The notes under the pieces are model-generated. The model did no database searches. It was given only the letters and a program-made list of their open reading frames with translations, and was not told the DNA's origin. Position numbers and translations under genes: made by a program. Of a DNA stretch of 7,806 nucleotides, positions 1-6,167 are shown in pieces; the first letter of the stretch is position 1; every line of letters starts with the position of its first letter. Source of the stretch: Hyphomicrobiales bacterium (GTDB lineage Bacteria > Pseudomonadota > Alphaproteobacteria > Rhizobiales > Aestuariivirgaceae); contig JAHFPK010000126.1 in assembly GCA_023266715.1 (NCBI GenBank), forward strand, positions 1 to 7,806, in the 5' to 3' direction.

Positions 1-1439
1 GCAATGACGCCTTTCAGGAATGCGACACGGTTGGCATCACGCGGCCCTGCACGAAGCACAACTGGCTGGTGAAGGACGTGAATGACCTGGCGCGCATTCT
101 GCATGAGGCCTTCTATGTGGCAACCCACGGGCGGCCCGGCCCGGTTGTGGTTGATATCCCGAAGGATGTTCAGTTTGCCAAGGGGCGCTATGTCGGCCCG
201 AAGAATATTGAGCACAAGACCTATCGCCCACAGGTGAAGCCCCATCAGGAGGCGATCCGCGCGGCAGTTGAGCTCATCGCCAAGGCCAAGCGCCCGCTGC
301 TTTATACTGGTGGGGGCGTCATCAATTCCGGCGTGATTGCTTCGAAGCTGCTGCGCGAATTTGTGAAGATGACGAACATCCCGATCACCTCGACGCTGAT
401 GGGCCTTGGCGCCTATCCCGCATCCGGCAAGAACTGGATGGGCATGCTTGGCATGCACGGCACCTACGAGGCCAACATGGCCATGCATGATTGCGACGTG
501 ATGATCAATGTCGGCGCGCGCTTTGATGACCGAATCACGGGGCGGCTTGATGCCTTCTCGCCGGGTTCGAAGAAAATCCATATCGATATTGATCCCTCTT
601 CGATCAACAAGACGGTGCAGGTTGATATTCCGGTTGTTGGCGATGTGGCCCATGCGCTCGAAGACATGATCCGGGTGTGGAAAGCCAAGTCGTATGAGCT
701 GGACAAGAAAGCCTTGCAGGCCTGGTGGAAGGAAATCGAGGGTTGGAAGACCAAGGATTGCCTGAAGTACAAAACCAGCAAAGATGTGATCATGCCGCAA
801 TACGCCATTCAGCGGCTGTATGAGATCACCAAGGACAAGGAAGTTTATATCACCACGGAAGTGGGCCAACACCAGATGTGGGCGGCGCAATTCTTCAAGT
901 TTGAAGAGCCGCACCACTGGATGACGAGCGGAGGTCTCGGCACCATGGGCTATGGCCTGCCTTCGGCGGTTGGCGTGCAGATGGCGCACCCGAAGTCGCT
1001 GGTCATTGATATCGCGGGCGATGCCTCGGTGCAGATGACCATGCAGGAAATGTCCACGGCGGTGCAGTACCGGTTGCCGATCAAGATATTCATCCTGAAC
1101 AACCAGTACATGGGCATGGTGCGGCAGTGGCAGCAATTGCTCCACGGCAACCGGCTCAGCGAAAGCTATTCGGAAGCACTTCCTGATTTTGTGAAGCTGG
1201 CGGATGCCTTTGGCTGCGTTGGGCTGCGGGCTGAAAAGCCTGCGGAACTCGACGGCAAGATCATGGAAATGATTAAGACGCCGCATCCCGTACTGTTTGA
1301 TTGCCGGGTGGCGAACTTGGCCAATTGCTTCCCGATGATTCCATCGGGCAAGGCACATAATGAAATGCTGCTGGGCGAAGATGTGTCGGACGAAGAAGTT
1401 GGCAGCGCCATTGATGCCAAGGGCAAAGAGCTGGTTTGA
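1..1439 (+). CDS. ilvI: Acetohydroxyacid synthase large (catalytic) subunit, 5' end missing
   Basis: Catalytic subunit of acetohydroxyacid (acetolactate) synthase, which condenses two pyruvates, or pyruvate with 2-oxobutyrate, in the first common step of valine, leucine and isoleucine synthesis. The reading frame is open from the window edge (first whole codon at 3), so the gene starts upstream. About 478 residues are present, against roughly 590 for the family; the missing part should carry the N-terminal ThDP-activating glutamate. Seen here: the end of the N-terminal domain, the central domain, and the C-terminal ThDP-binding domain with GDAS (1017-1028) and the paired asparagines (1098-1103), matching the GDx(25-30)NN Mg/ThDP motif. 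MGMVRQWQ follows, in the segment that lines the herbicide and substrate channel. The C-terminal CFPMIPSGKAHNEMLLGED is typical of alphaproteobacterial IlvI. ilvH follows after 10 bp, so the subunits are co-transcribed. Identification is firm; the true start is outside the window. Confidence 0.97.
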   Translation, partial: NDAFQECDTVGITRPCTKHNWLVKDVNDLARILHEAFYVATHGRPGPVVVDIPKDVQFAKGRYVGPKNIEHKTYRPQVKPHQEAIRAAVELIAKAKRPLLYTGGGVINSGVIASKLLREFVKMTNIPITSTLMGLGAYPASGKNWMGMLGMHGTYEANMAMHDCDVMINVGARFDDRITGRLDAFSPGSKKIHIDIDPSSINKTVQVDIPVVGDVAHALEDMIRVWKAKSYELDKKALQAWWKEIEGWKTKDCLKYKTSKDVIMPQYAIQRLYEITKDKEVYITTEVGQHQMWAAQFFKFEEPHHWMTSGGLGTMGYGLPSAVGVQMAHPKSLVIDIAGDASVQMTMQEMSTAVQYRLPIKIFILNNQYMGMVRQWQQLLHGNRLSESYSEALPDFVKLADAFGCVGLRAEKPAELDGKIMEMIKTPHPVLFDCRVANLANCFPMIPSGKAHNEMLLGEDVSDEEVGSAIDAKGKELV

Positions 1440-1449
1440 GGAGAACAAC

Positions 1450-2010
1450 ATGAACGCACATCAAGCGCCTACGGGCTCGGCCTATTTCCTCGACACGTCC
1501 AAGAAGGCGGTGGAAACCCACACGCTGGCCGTTGTGGCCGACAACGAACCGGGCGTCCTGGCTCGCATCATCGGATTGTTTGCGGGCCGCGGCTACAACA
1601 TCGACTCGCTGACGGTCTCGGAAACGATCCATGAAAAGCATGTATCGCGCTTTACCATTGTGACCACGGGCACGCCCGCAGTGCTCACGCAGATCAGGCA
1701 CCAGCTTGAGCGCATGGTGCCGGTGCATTCGGTTGCTGACTTGACGGAGCTGGGCAATTCCATCGCGCGCGAACTCGCCATGGTAAAGGTCGCAGGCACA
1801 GGCGAAAAGCGCATGGAGGCCCTGCGCCTGGCGGACGCTTTCCGCGCCCGCGTGATTGATGCCTCGACCGAGAGTTTCATTTTTGAAATCACCGGCAAGC
1901 CCGACAAGGTTGATCAGTTCATTTCGCTGATGGTGCCGATCGGCCTGGTTGAAGTTGCCCGCACCGGCGTTGCCGGAATTTCGCGCGGCGTTGAGGGAAT
2001 GCGGGTCTAG
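1450..2010 (+). CDS. ilvH: Acetohydroxyacid synthase small (regulatory) subunit
   Basis: Regulatory subunit that activates IlvI and gives valine feedback control. The 186-residue protein has the family's usual two parts: an N-terminal ACT domain (about residues 24-98, with the ligand-loop region NEPGVLARI and then GRGYNIDSLTV) and a C-terminal small-subunit domain (about 105-180, ending in the GLVEVARTGVAGISRG segment typical of IlvH). ATG 1450 is chosen because a strong GAGGAGA Shine-Dalgarno overlaps the ilvI stop codon and is correctly spaced. An open frame reaches upstream to 1360, but that part lies inside ilvI in another frame and has no ribosome site. The 10-bp gap to ilvI indicates one transcript and coupled translation. 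The next gene begins only after the hairpin-rich region 2018-2136, so the ilvIH message may end there. No defect is seen. Confidence 0.97.
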   Translation: MNAHQAPTGSAYFLDTSKKAVETHTLAVVADNEPGVLARIIGLFAGRGYNIDSLTVSETIHEKHVSRFTIVTTGTPAVLTQIRHQLERMVPVHSVADLTELGNSIARELAMVKVAGTGEKRMEALRLADAFRARVIDASTESFIFEITGKPDKVDQFISLMVPIGLVEVARTGVAGISRGVEGMRV

Positions 2011-2017
2011 TTTCTTG

Positions 2018-2136
2018 TCCTCTCGTGAAACGGGAGAGGAAGGGACCCAATCGCAAAGCGATTGGGGAGGTGAGGGGAACGAAGTCGAAGTGCCCTCATC
2101 TATCCCATCCTGCTTCGCTTTGCTTCGCAGGACGGG
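2018..2136. repeat. Chain of four intergenic hairpins, dispersed-repeat type
   Basis: Four inverted repeats lie side by side. (1) TCCTCTC 2018-2024 with GAGAGGA 2034-2040. (2) CCCAATCGC 2046-2054 with GCGATTGGG 2058-2066, a perfect 9-bp stem with a 3-nt loop. (3) AGGTGAGGG 2068-2076 with CCCTCATCT 2093-2101, 9 bp including one G-U pair. (4) CCCATCCTGC 2104-2113 with GCAGGACGGG 2127-2136, 10 bp with one mismatch. The wording (CTCTC...GAGAG, GGTGAGGGG) resembles dispersed palindromic repeats of Rhizobiales; that family link is from memory. The block directly follows ilvH and could end or protect the ilvIH message. No T-run marks it as a classic intrinsic terminator. Its last arm abuts the putative HigB remnant. 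Confidence 0.7.
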
Positions 2137-2168
2137 CCGAAGACGTGGGTTTTATCGATTATCATTGA
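2130..2168 (+). pseudogene. Putative remnant of a HigB toxin gene (last ~12 codons)
   Basis: Read in the frame ending at TGA 2166-2168, this stretch encodes GRAEDVGFIDYH and then stop. HigB toxins of the RelE superfamily commonly end in a tail like AEDVEIVDYH, and their stop codon normally lies a few bases before the higA start, exactly as here (8 bp before ATG 2177). Further upstream in the same frame there is only the hairpin repeat (2018-2136). A whole HigB needs about 280 bp, and only 166 bp separate ilvH from higA, so most of the toxin is gone. The CF at 2121-2126 could be a trace of the conserved CFRW, but that is weak. The peptide match is from memory and short, so this remains an inference. 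Confidence 0.5.
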
Positions 2169-2176
2169 GGTGAAGC

Positions 2177-2467
2177 ATGCAAGTTTTTAATCCCTCCCAT
2201 CCTGGTGAAACTATCAGGGAAGACGTGATTGGCGAACTTGGCCTTTCGGTTACTGATGCGGCGCGCGCACTTGGGGTGGGGCGTCCAGCATTGAGTGCTG
2301 TTTTAAACGAACGTGCGAGCCTTTCACCGGAGATGGCTTTGCGGCTTGAAAAAGTTTTTGGTGTTTCGATGGATTTGCTTCTCAAGATGCAGTTGCAGTT
2401 TGATATTGCGCAAGTTCGGAAGGCTGCGAAAAACCTGAAAGTCCAGAAATACAAGCCTGCGGCGTAA
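2177..2467 (+). CDS. higA: HigA-family addiction-module antitoxin, orphan
   Basis: DNA-binding antitoxin of the HigA family. In a complete module it binds and neutralises the HigB mRNA interferase and represses its own operon. The 96-residue protein has the diagnostic N-terminus NPSHPGETIREDVI (residues 5-18), an XRE-type helix-turn-helix at about 25-44 (VTDAARALGVGRPALSAVLN), and the following SLSPEMALRLEKVFGVS that closes the domain. The length is normal and there is no internal defect. The start ATG 2177 has a GAGGTG ribosome site at 2167-2172. No toxin gene lies upstream or downstream: upstream is only a probable HigB tail, downstream is pdxJ. It may therefore be a solitary antitoxin, kept as a plain regulator or as protection against related toxins, or simply not yet lost. 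Confidence 0.88.
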   Translation: MQVFNPSHPGETIREDVIGELGLSVTDAARALGVGRPALSAVLNERASLSPEMALRLEKVFGVSMDLLLKMQLQFDIAQVRKAAKNLKVQKYKPAA

Positions 2468-2534
2468 ACTGGTCTGATATTATTTTTCAAAACCGGACTT
2501 TCCAGCATTCCATTACTCGCCTACAAGCCGCCCC

Positions 2535-3275
2535 ATGAGTTGCAAGCTGTCTGTGAATGTTAATGCCATTGCCTACCTGCGCAACCGGCGAAACTTGCCT
2601 TGGCCCAGCGTTGAAGGGTTGGGGCGGATTGCCCTACAGGCGGGCGCTGCAGGCCTCACCATTCATCCGCGCCCGGATGAACGCCATATTCGCAACAGCG
2701 ATGTTCCGGTGCTGCGCGACTTGATCCGGCAGGAATTTCCTACGCGCGAATATAATATCGAAGGCTACCCGGATGTGCGCTTTCTCAAACTGGTTGAAGC
2801 CAACAGGCCGGACCAGGTGACGTTGGTTCCCGATGACCCGGCACAGGGTACGTCTGACCATGGCTGGGAAATCGCAAACAACCATTCCTTCCTGAAGGAT
2901 GTAATCGCACGGCTGCGTGCGGGCAAGATGCGTGTCTCTGTCTTTGTCAATGCCGATCCGGCATTGGCTGAACTGGCAAAATCAGTAGGCGCTGACCGTA
3001 TCGAGATTTACACCGGCCCCTATGGCGGTGCGGTTGACGCTGCTGTGCGGGCGCTTGAGTTTGATAAAATTGTGGTGACGGGCAAGGTTGCCGAATTCGC
3101 GGGCCTTGGCCTCAATGCGGGCCATGATCTCACGCGGGAAAATCTGCCAGCCCTTGTGGCGGCACTTCCAAATCTCGCCGAAGTGTCAATCGGCCACGCA
3201 ATTATTGCCGATGCTCTCACTTTCGGAATGGCCGAAACCGTGCGAATGTTCAGGGATGCAATTGGCGATGTCTGA
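2535..3275 (+). CDS. pdxJ: Pyridoxine 5'-phosphate synthase
   Basis: Cytosolic enzyme that condenses 3-amino-2-oxopropyl phosphate with 1-deoxyxylulose 5-phosphate to give pyridoxine 5'-phosphate, the ring-closing step of the DXP-dependent vitamin B6 pathway. The 246 residues match the usual family size for a TIM barrel. Visible landmarks are SVNVNAIAYLRN at the N-terminus, the active-site strand TIHPRPDERHI (His44, Arg46), NIEGY (Glu76), TLVPDDP, IEIYTGPYGG, GLNAGHDL and EVSIGHAII near the phosphate-binding end. The E. coli enzyme has Asp-His in the N-terminal motif (VNIDHIATLRN), while this one has Asn-Ala; from memory that is typical of a distinct PdxJ branch in alphaproteobacteria. ATG 2535 fits the family N-terminus although no good Shine-Dalgarno is visible. 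The gene overlaps the next one by 8 bp. Confidence 0.95.
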   Translation: MSCKLSVNVNAIAYLRNRRNLPWPSVEGLGRIALQAGAAGLTIHPRPDERHIRNSDVPVLRDLIRQEFPTREYNIEGYPDVRFLKLVEANRPDQVTLVPDDPAQGTSDHGWEIANNHSFLKDVIARLRAGKMRVSVFVNADPALAELAKSVGADRIEIYTGPYGGAVDAAVRALEFDKIVVTGKVAEFAGLGLNAGHDLTRENLPALVAALPNLAEVSIGHAIIADALTFGMAETVRMFRDAIGDV

Positions 3276-3894
3276 ACTTTCCACGCTTATTTCAATCGGG
3301 CTTGTGCAGGTCGTGGCAGTGATCAGCCCCGGCCCCAGCTTTCTCATCACGGCACGCACATCGGTGGCGAAATCCCGCGCAGACGGAATCAAGGTGGCGC
3401 TTGGCCTCGCTGCGGGAACGGTTGTGTGGTCGAGCCTGGCCCTGCTTGGTCTCAATGCGGTGTTTCACGCGCTGCCGGCCGTCTTCATGGCGATGAAAGT
3501 TGTCGGTGCCCTGTTCATTCTGTGGATCGCCTATCAAATATTCCGCCATGCGGCCGAGCCGGTTGAAATTATTGAAGGCGGTGGCGGAGCCACCACAAAC
3601 CCTTTCCTCAAGGGCTTCACCACCCAGATGTCCAATCCAAAGGCGGCGGTGTTCTTCGGTTCCATATTCATTGCCATGCTTCCCAGTGATATTCCTCTTT
3701 GGATGACCGTCGCGCTCATCGTGCTTGTTACTTTCAACGAGATCTGGTGGTACACGATCGTGGCGCTGTTTTTCGGCGCTGGGCCGGTGCGGCGGTTCTA
3801 CATCAAAGCAAAGGTCTGGATTGACCGGGTGACCGGGCTTTTCCTCGGCGCGCTGGGCCTGCGTCTGCTTTGGGCTGCCAGGGACGCCGCATAG
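3268..3894 (+). CDS. LysE/RhtB-family amino-acid exporter
   Basis: Inner-membrane protein of the LysE/RhtB family, which exports amino acids or related small molecules. The 208 residues match the usual length. It starts with a hydrophobic helix leading into the family motif SPGP (residues 20-23), followed by the usual ITARTSVAKSRADGIKVALG loop region. Further hydrophobic segments lie at about 43-65, 70-92, 115-137, 145-168 and 183-203, giving the expected six or so membrane spans. FTTQMSNPKAAVFF in the middle is also characteristic. ATG 3268 lies inside the end of pdxJ (ATGTCTGA, 8-bp overlap), implying translational coupling. An in-frame ATG at 3256 is possible but its ribosome site would be too close. 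The substrate cannot be told from sequence; closeness to ilv genes is suggestive but not evidence for branched-chain amino acids. Confidence 0.88.
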   Translation: MSELSTLISIGLVQVVAVISPGPSFLITARTSVAKSRADGIKVALGLAAGTVVWSSLALLGLNAVFHALPAVFMAMKVVGALFILWIAYQIFRHAAEPVEIIEGGGGATTNPFLKGFTTQMSNPKAAVFFGSIFIAMLPSDIPLWMTVALIVLVTFNEIWWYTIVALFFGAGPVRRFYIKAKVWIDRVTGLFLGALGLRLLWAARDAA

Positions 3895-3912
3895 GCCCCA
3901 TGCTTATTGGAG

Positions 3913-3942
3913 CTTGCCTTAACCGGGCCAGCCCGCTAATTC
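3913..3942 (+). promoter_or_regulatory. Possible ilvC promoter
   Basis: CTTGCC (3913-3918) and TAATTC (3937-3942), 18 bp apart, lie 31 bp before the ilvC start. The first box resembles the CTTGAC -35 favoured by alphaproteobacterial housekeeping sigma factors; the second is a weak -10. The gap of 79 bp after lysE leaves room for an independent ilvC promoter. Weak evidence only. Confidence 0.25.
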
Positions 3943-3973
3943 CCGCGCTGATATTGCAACAGGGACCATTCAC

Positions 3974-4993
3974 ATGCGCGTTTATTATGACCGGGATGCT
4001 GACGTTAACCTCATCAAGGGCAAGAAAGTTGTCATTGTGGGTTATGGCAGCCAGGGCCGGGCCCATGCGCTGAACCTCAAGGATTCAGGGGCCAAGAACC
4101 TGGCAGTGGCGCTCAAGGCCGGTTCGCCCACGATCAAGAAGGCGGAGGCCGATGGCCTCAAGGTGATGACCGTGGCTGACGCCGCCAAGTGGGGCGACTT
4201 GCTGATGATGGCAACGCCGGACGAACTTCAGGCCGATATCTTTAAAGCGGACATTGCCCCCAATATCCGGGATGGCGCTGCCATTGCCTTTGCCCACGGC
4301 CTCAATGTGCATTTCAATTTGATTGAGCCGAAGAAGACCATCGACGTGATCATGATTGCGCCGAAGGGCCCGGGCCACACGGTGCGCGGGGAATATCTGA
4401 AGGGCGGCGGCGTTCCCTGCCTCATCGCCATCAATCAGGATGCTTCCGGCAATGCCCATGACCTCGCGCTGTCATATGCCTCAGGCGTAGGTGGCGGGCG
4501 CTCGGGCATCATCGAAACGACGTTCCGCGAGGAATGCGAAACCGATCTGTTCGGCGAGCAGGTGGTGCTTTGCGGCGGCCTGGTTGAACTCATTCGTGCC
4601 GGTTTTGAAACGCTGGTGGAAGCGGGCTACGCGCCGGAGATGGCCTACTTCGAATGCCTGCATGAAGTGAAGCTCATCGTCGACCTGATTTACGAAGGCG
4701 GCATTGCCAACATGAACTACTCGATCTCAAACACGGCGGAGTGGGGCGAGTATGTCACCGGCCCCCGCATCATCACGGACGAAACCAAGGCCGAGATGAA
4801 GCGCGTGCTCGCTGACATCCAGACGGGCAAGTTCACATCGGAGTGGATGCAGGAATACCGCGCCGGAGCCGCCCGCTTCAAGGCCATCCGCCGCAACAAT
4901 GACAGCCATTCCATCGAAGCAGTGGGCGCAAAGCTCCGCGAAATGATGCCGTGGATCGCCAAGAACAAGCTGGTGGACAAGGCAAGGAATTAG
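3974..4993 (+). CDS. ilvC: Ketol-acid reductoisomerase, class I
   Basis: Second enzyme of branched-chain amino-acid synthesis. It isomerises and then reduces acetolactate or acetohydroxybutyrate to the dihydroxy acids, using Mg2+ and NADPH. The 339-residue length is that of the short class I form. The N-terminal Rossmann domain carries GYGSQGRAHALNL (from residue 23) and the cofactor loop ALKAGSPT. The catalytic histidine is in FAHG (His108). The all-helical C-terminal domain has all expected metal and substrate ligands: Asp191 and Glu195 in ETDLFGEQ, Glu227 and Glu231 in FECLHE, and Ser252 in YSISNTAEWG. ATG 3974 has an AGGGA ribosome site at 3961-3965. The sequence reads like rhizobial IlvC, including Arg for the more usual His in GSQGxAH. 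It acts directly on the product of the IlvI-IlvH enzyme encoded upstream. No defect. Confidence 0.98.
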   Translation: MRVYYDRDADVNLIKGKKVVIVGYGSQGRAHALNLKDSGAKNLAVALKAGSPTIKKAEADGLKVMTVADAAKWGDLLMMATPDELQADIFKADIAPNIRDGAAIAFAHGLNVHFNLIEPKKTIDVIMIAPKGPGHTVRGEYLKGGGVPCLIAINQDASGNAHDLALSYASGVGGGRSGIIETTFREECETDLFGEQVVLCGGLVELIRAGFETLVEAGYAPEMAYFECLHEVKLIVDLIYEGGIANMNYSISNTAEWGEYVTGPRIITDETKAEMKRVLADIQTGKFTSEWMQEYRAGAARFKAIRRNNDSHSIEAVGAKLREMMPWIAKNKLVDKARN

Positions 4994-5032
4994 GGTTTGT
5001 CCGAACATGGTTGACCGGTTATTGCTCGGTGC

Positions 5033-5413
5033 TTGTTTTTCTTCTGGCTTTTCGGCATGGCCAGCGAAGCGGTATCAGACAATGGAAAGTTTTCTGATTC
5101 GAGCATTTGCAAGGGGGCAATTTCAACAATAATGGGTCGTGACCCGGCAATAATTAGGGTTGATAAACTGAGCCAGCCTGTTGTTTTCCTTTCGTATGTT
5201 TGGGCCGACGACAATACAAGATGGTCATATCGGTGTAAGCTTGAGGGGAGCCGAATATTTTGGGCAACACCCGATGGTCGATGGCGCACTCATGAAGCAG
5301 ACGAAGTGATTACGTTTGAAGTTGTCAAAAACACTATTTCAATTCGACAAAAATTTGCAGATGGTTCTGAGAGTGAAGACAATTATAGTTTGTCGCAACT
5401 ATCTGGCGAATAA
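5033..5413 (+). CDS. Probable exported protein of unknown function, likely frameshifted in the signal peptide
   Basis: Function not recognised. From TTG 5033 the frame gives 126 residues beginning with a hydrophobic stretch (FFFWLFGMASEA), which looks like the end of a signal peptide cleaved after ASEA. The mature part is polar and rich in beta-type sequence, with CKGAISTIMGRDP, a WSYRC segment, GRWRTHEADEVITFEV and a C-terminal LSQL. Cys26 and Cys68 could pair in the periplasm. The true start is probably ATG 5007, which has AGGG at 4992-4995 overlapping the ilvC stop. That frame encodes MVDRLLLGACF and would join this one if the T-run 5036-5040 had six bases instead of five, giving a complete signal peptide. 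ATG 5057 would give a leaderless protein. Base composition is more AT-rich than ilvC. I have a faint memory of similar small rhizobial proteins but cannot name a family. Confidence 0.6.
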   Translation: MFFFWLFGMASEAVSDNGKFSDSSICKGAISTIMGRDPAIIRVDKLSQPVVFLSYVWADDNTRWSYRCKLEGSRIFWATPDGRWRTHEADEVITFEVVKNTISIRQKFADGSESEDNYSLSQLSGE

Positions 5414-5447
5414 TACACTCTGAAAGGTATCATTTTAACTAGCACAC

Positions 5448-5735
5448 TCAAACCAACTCCACCTTCAATTTCCGCCCCACTGCCTGCGCCGCGCGCTGCA
5501 AGGTTTCCAGCGTGGCGTTGCCGCTCTTGGGGTCCAGCACACGGTCCAGCTGGGCGCGGCTGGTGTTCATGGCAGCTGCCATCTGTTGCTTGGTCAATTT
5601 CTTCTTCTTCATTGCTTGCGCAAGTTGCCATGCCAACACGCTTTTCACGGCGAAATTGGTGGACTCGTCAAGGATACCTTCCTCTTCCAGCCAACTTTCA
5701 AACGATGAACCGAGATGTTTCCTGTTGAATTTCAT
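5448..5735 (-). CDS. XRE-family antitoxin of a RelE/Gp49-type toxin-antitoxin pair
   Basis: Antitoxin and repressor expected to bind the toxin encoded just upstream. The 95-residue protein has an N-terminal part (FESWLEEEGILDESTNFAVKS) likely to serve toxin binding, then a helix-turn-helix at about residues 45-65 (KLTKQQMAAAMNTSRAQLDR), ending with LETLQRAAQAVGRKLKVELV. This build is typical of small HTH antitoxins paired with phage-derived Gp49-like/HigB toxins. Its ATG overlaps the toxin stop codon (ATGA, 5732-5735), so the two are translationally coupled in toxin-first order. The gene itself is intact. It ends 34 bp from the convergent exported-protein gene, and I see no clear terminator in that gap. 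Confidence 0.85.
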   Translation of the reverse strand: MKFNRKHLGSSFESWLEEEGILDESTNFAVKSVLAWQLAQAMKKKKLTKQQMAAAMNTSRAQLDRVLDPKSGNATLETLQRAAQAVGRKLKVELV

Positions 5736-6080
5736 TGCAGTATTTCCTTCAGTCTTTGCCTTGCCAGGGCGAGTTCGGTTTGTGGTATTTTCTGTGCCTT
5801 CTTGATGAAAGCGTGAAGCAGTACCAGTGTTTCGCCGTCTGTTGCGAAGAGTATGCGTGCTTCCCGTTTGCTAGGCAGGGAAGATCGCAGCTCCCAAATG
5901 CCGCTCTGCATTTTCCGCACAAGCGGCATTCCAATTGGCCAACCAAACTGCAACTGGCGAATATCGTCACCAACGCGTATTCGATCTTTCTTGGGTAGCT
6001 CTTGCAAAAAATTCACGTACCAGTTCCCTACCCGTTGCAGACTTCCAAAACGCCAGCGGTATCGGGACGAGCCGTATCAT
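5732..6080 (-). pseudogene. RelE/HigB-type toxin (Gp49-like), frameshifted near the N-terminus
   Basis: Toxin of the RelE superfamily, phage-derived Gp49-like branch, expected to cleave mRNA on the ribosome. The body is well conserved: FLQELPKKDRIRVGDDI, QFGWPIGMPLVRKM, GIWELRSSLPSKREARILF, LVLLHAFIKKAQKIP and a C-terminal helix ending KEILQ. In one frame this part is open only from GTG 6016 (94 residues), which lacks the family's first strand. In another frame, ATG 6078-6080 encodes a proper start and FWKSATGRELVREF. The two join exactly if the A-run 6006-6011 (T-run on the coding strand) had five bases instead of six, giving 115 residues, a normal family length. So this copy carries a one-base insertion, real or artefactual. 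If real, the toxin is probably inactive unless the short GTG form or ribosomal slippage makes some product. Confidence 0.8.
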
Positions 6081-6090
6081 AATTGATGGT

Positions 6091-6112
6091 TTGTATCACA
6101 TATGGTACACAA
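6091..6112. promoter_or_regulatory. Imperfect palindrome, likely toxin-antitoxin operator
   Basis: A 22-bp imperfect palindrome centred on CATATG has outer arms TTGT and ACAA and partly matching inner bases. It lies 10 bp upstream of the reconstructed toxin ATG (6080), where the HTH antitoxin of such operons normally binds for autorepression. The palindrome and location are seen in the sequence; the regulatory role is inferred. Confidence 0.45.
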
Positions 6113-6126
6113 ACACAAGAAATTAA

Positions 6127-6150
6127 AAAGGGCCCTGGTTGGGGCCCTTT
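6127..6150 (-). terminator. Intrinsic terminator of the qorB-like gene
   Basis: A perfect 9-bp stem, AAAGGGCCC (6127-6135) with GGGCCCTTT (6142-6150), encloses a 6-nt loop. Read on the minus strand it lies 17 bp after the TAA stop and is followed by a T-rich run (CTTTTTAATTT), the classic rho-independent layout. On the plus strand the T-tail is only three bases, so it serves mainly the minus-strand gene. It also separates that gene from the toxin operon promoter downstream. Confidence 0.85.
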
Positions 6151-6167
6151 CATTGCGTGGTGGATGT

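Noticed and set aside
1273..1728. 151-codon open frame on the minus strand across the ilvI-ilvH junction
   Set aside because: It lies wholly within two firmly identified genes on the other strand, and its composition is that of a reverse-frame shadow.
2018..2040. First hairpin after ilvH as a rho-independent terminator
   Set aside because: The stem is present but no T-run follows on either strand, so I list it only as part of the repeat block.
1949..2173. 74-codon plus-strand frame over the end of ilvH and the hairpin region
   Set aside because: It is out of frame with ilvH and then translates hairpin repeats; it is also not in the frame of the putative HigB tail.
3895..3973. Leader peptide or attenuator for ilvC
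   Set aside because: The 79-bp gap has no run of Val/Leu/Ile codons and no competing hairpins, so no attenuator can be supported.
5007..5132. Independent 41-codon small protein from ATG 5007
   Set aside because: It has a ribosome site and a hydrophobic start, but its continuation after the T-run is unremarkable, and a one-base change fuses its start with the downstream exported protein, which is the simpler explanation.
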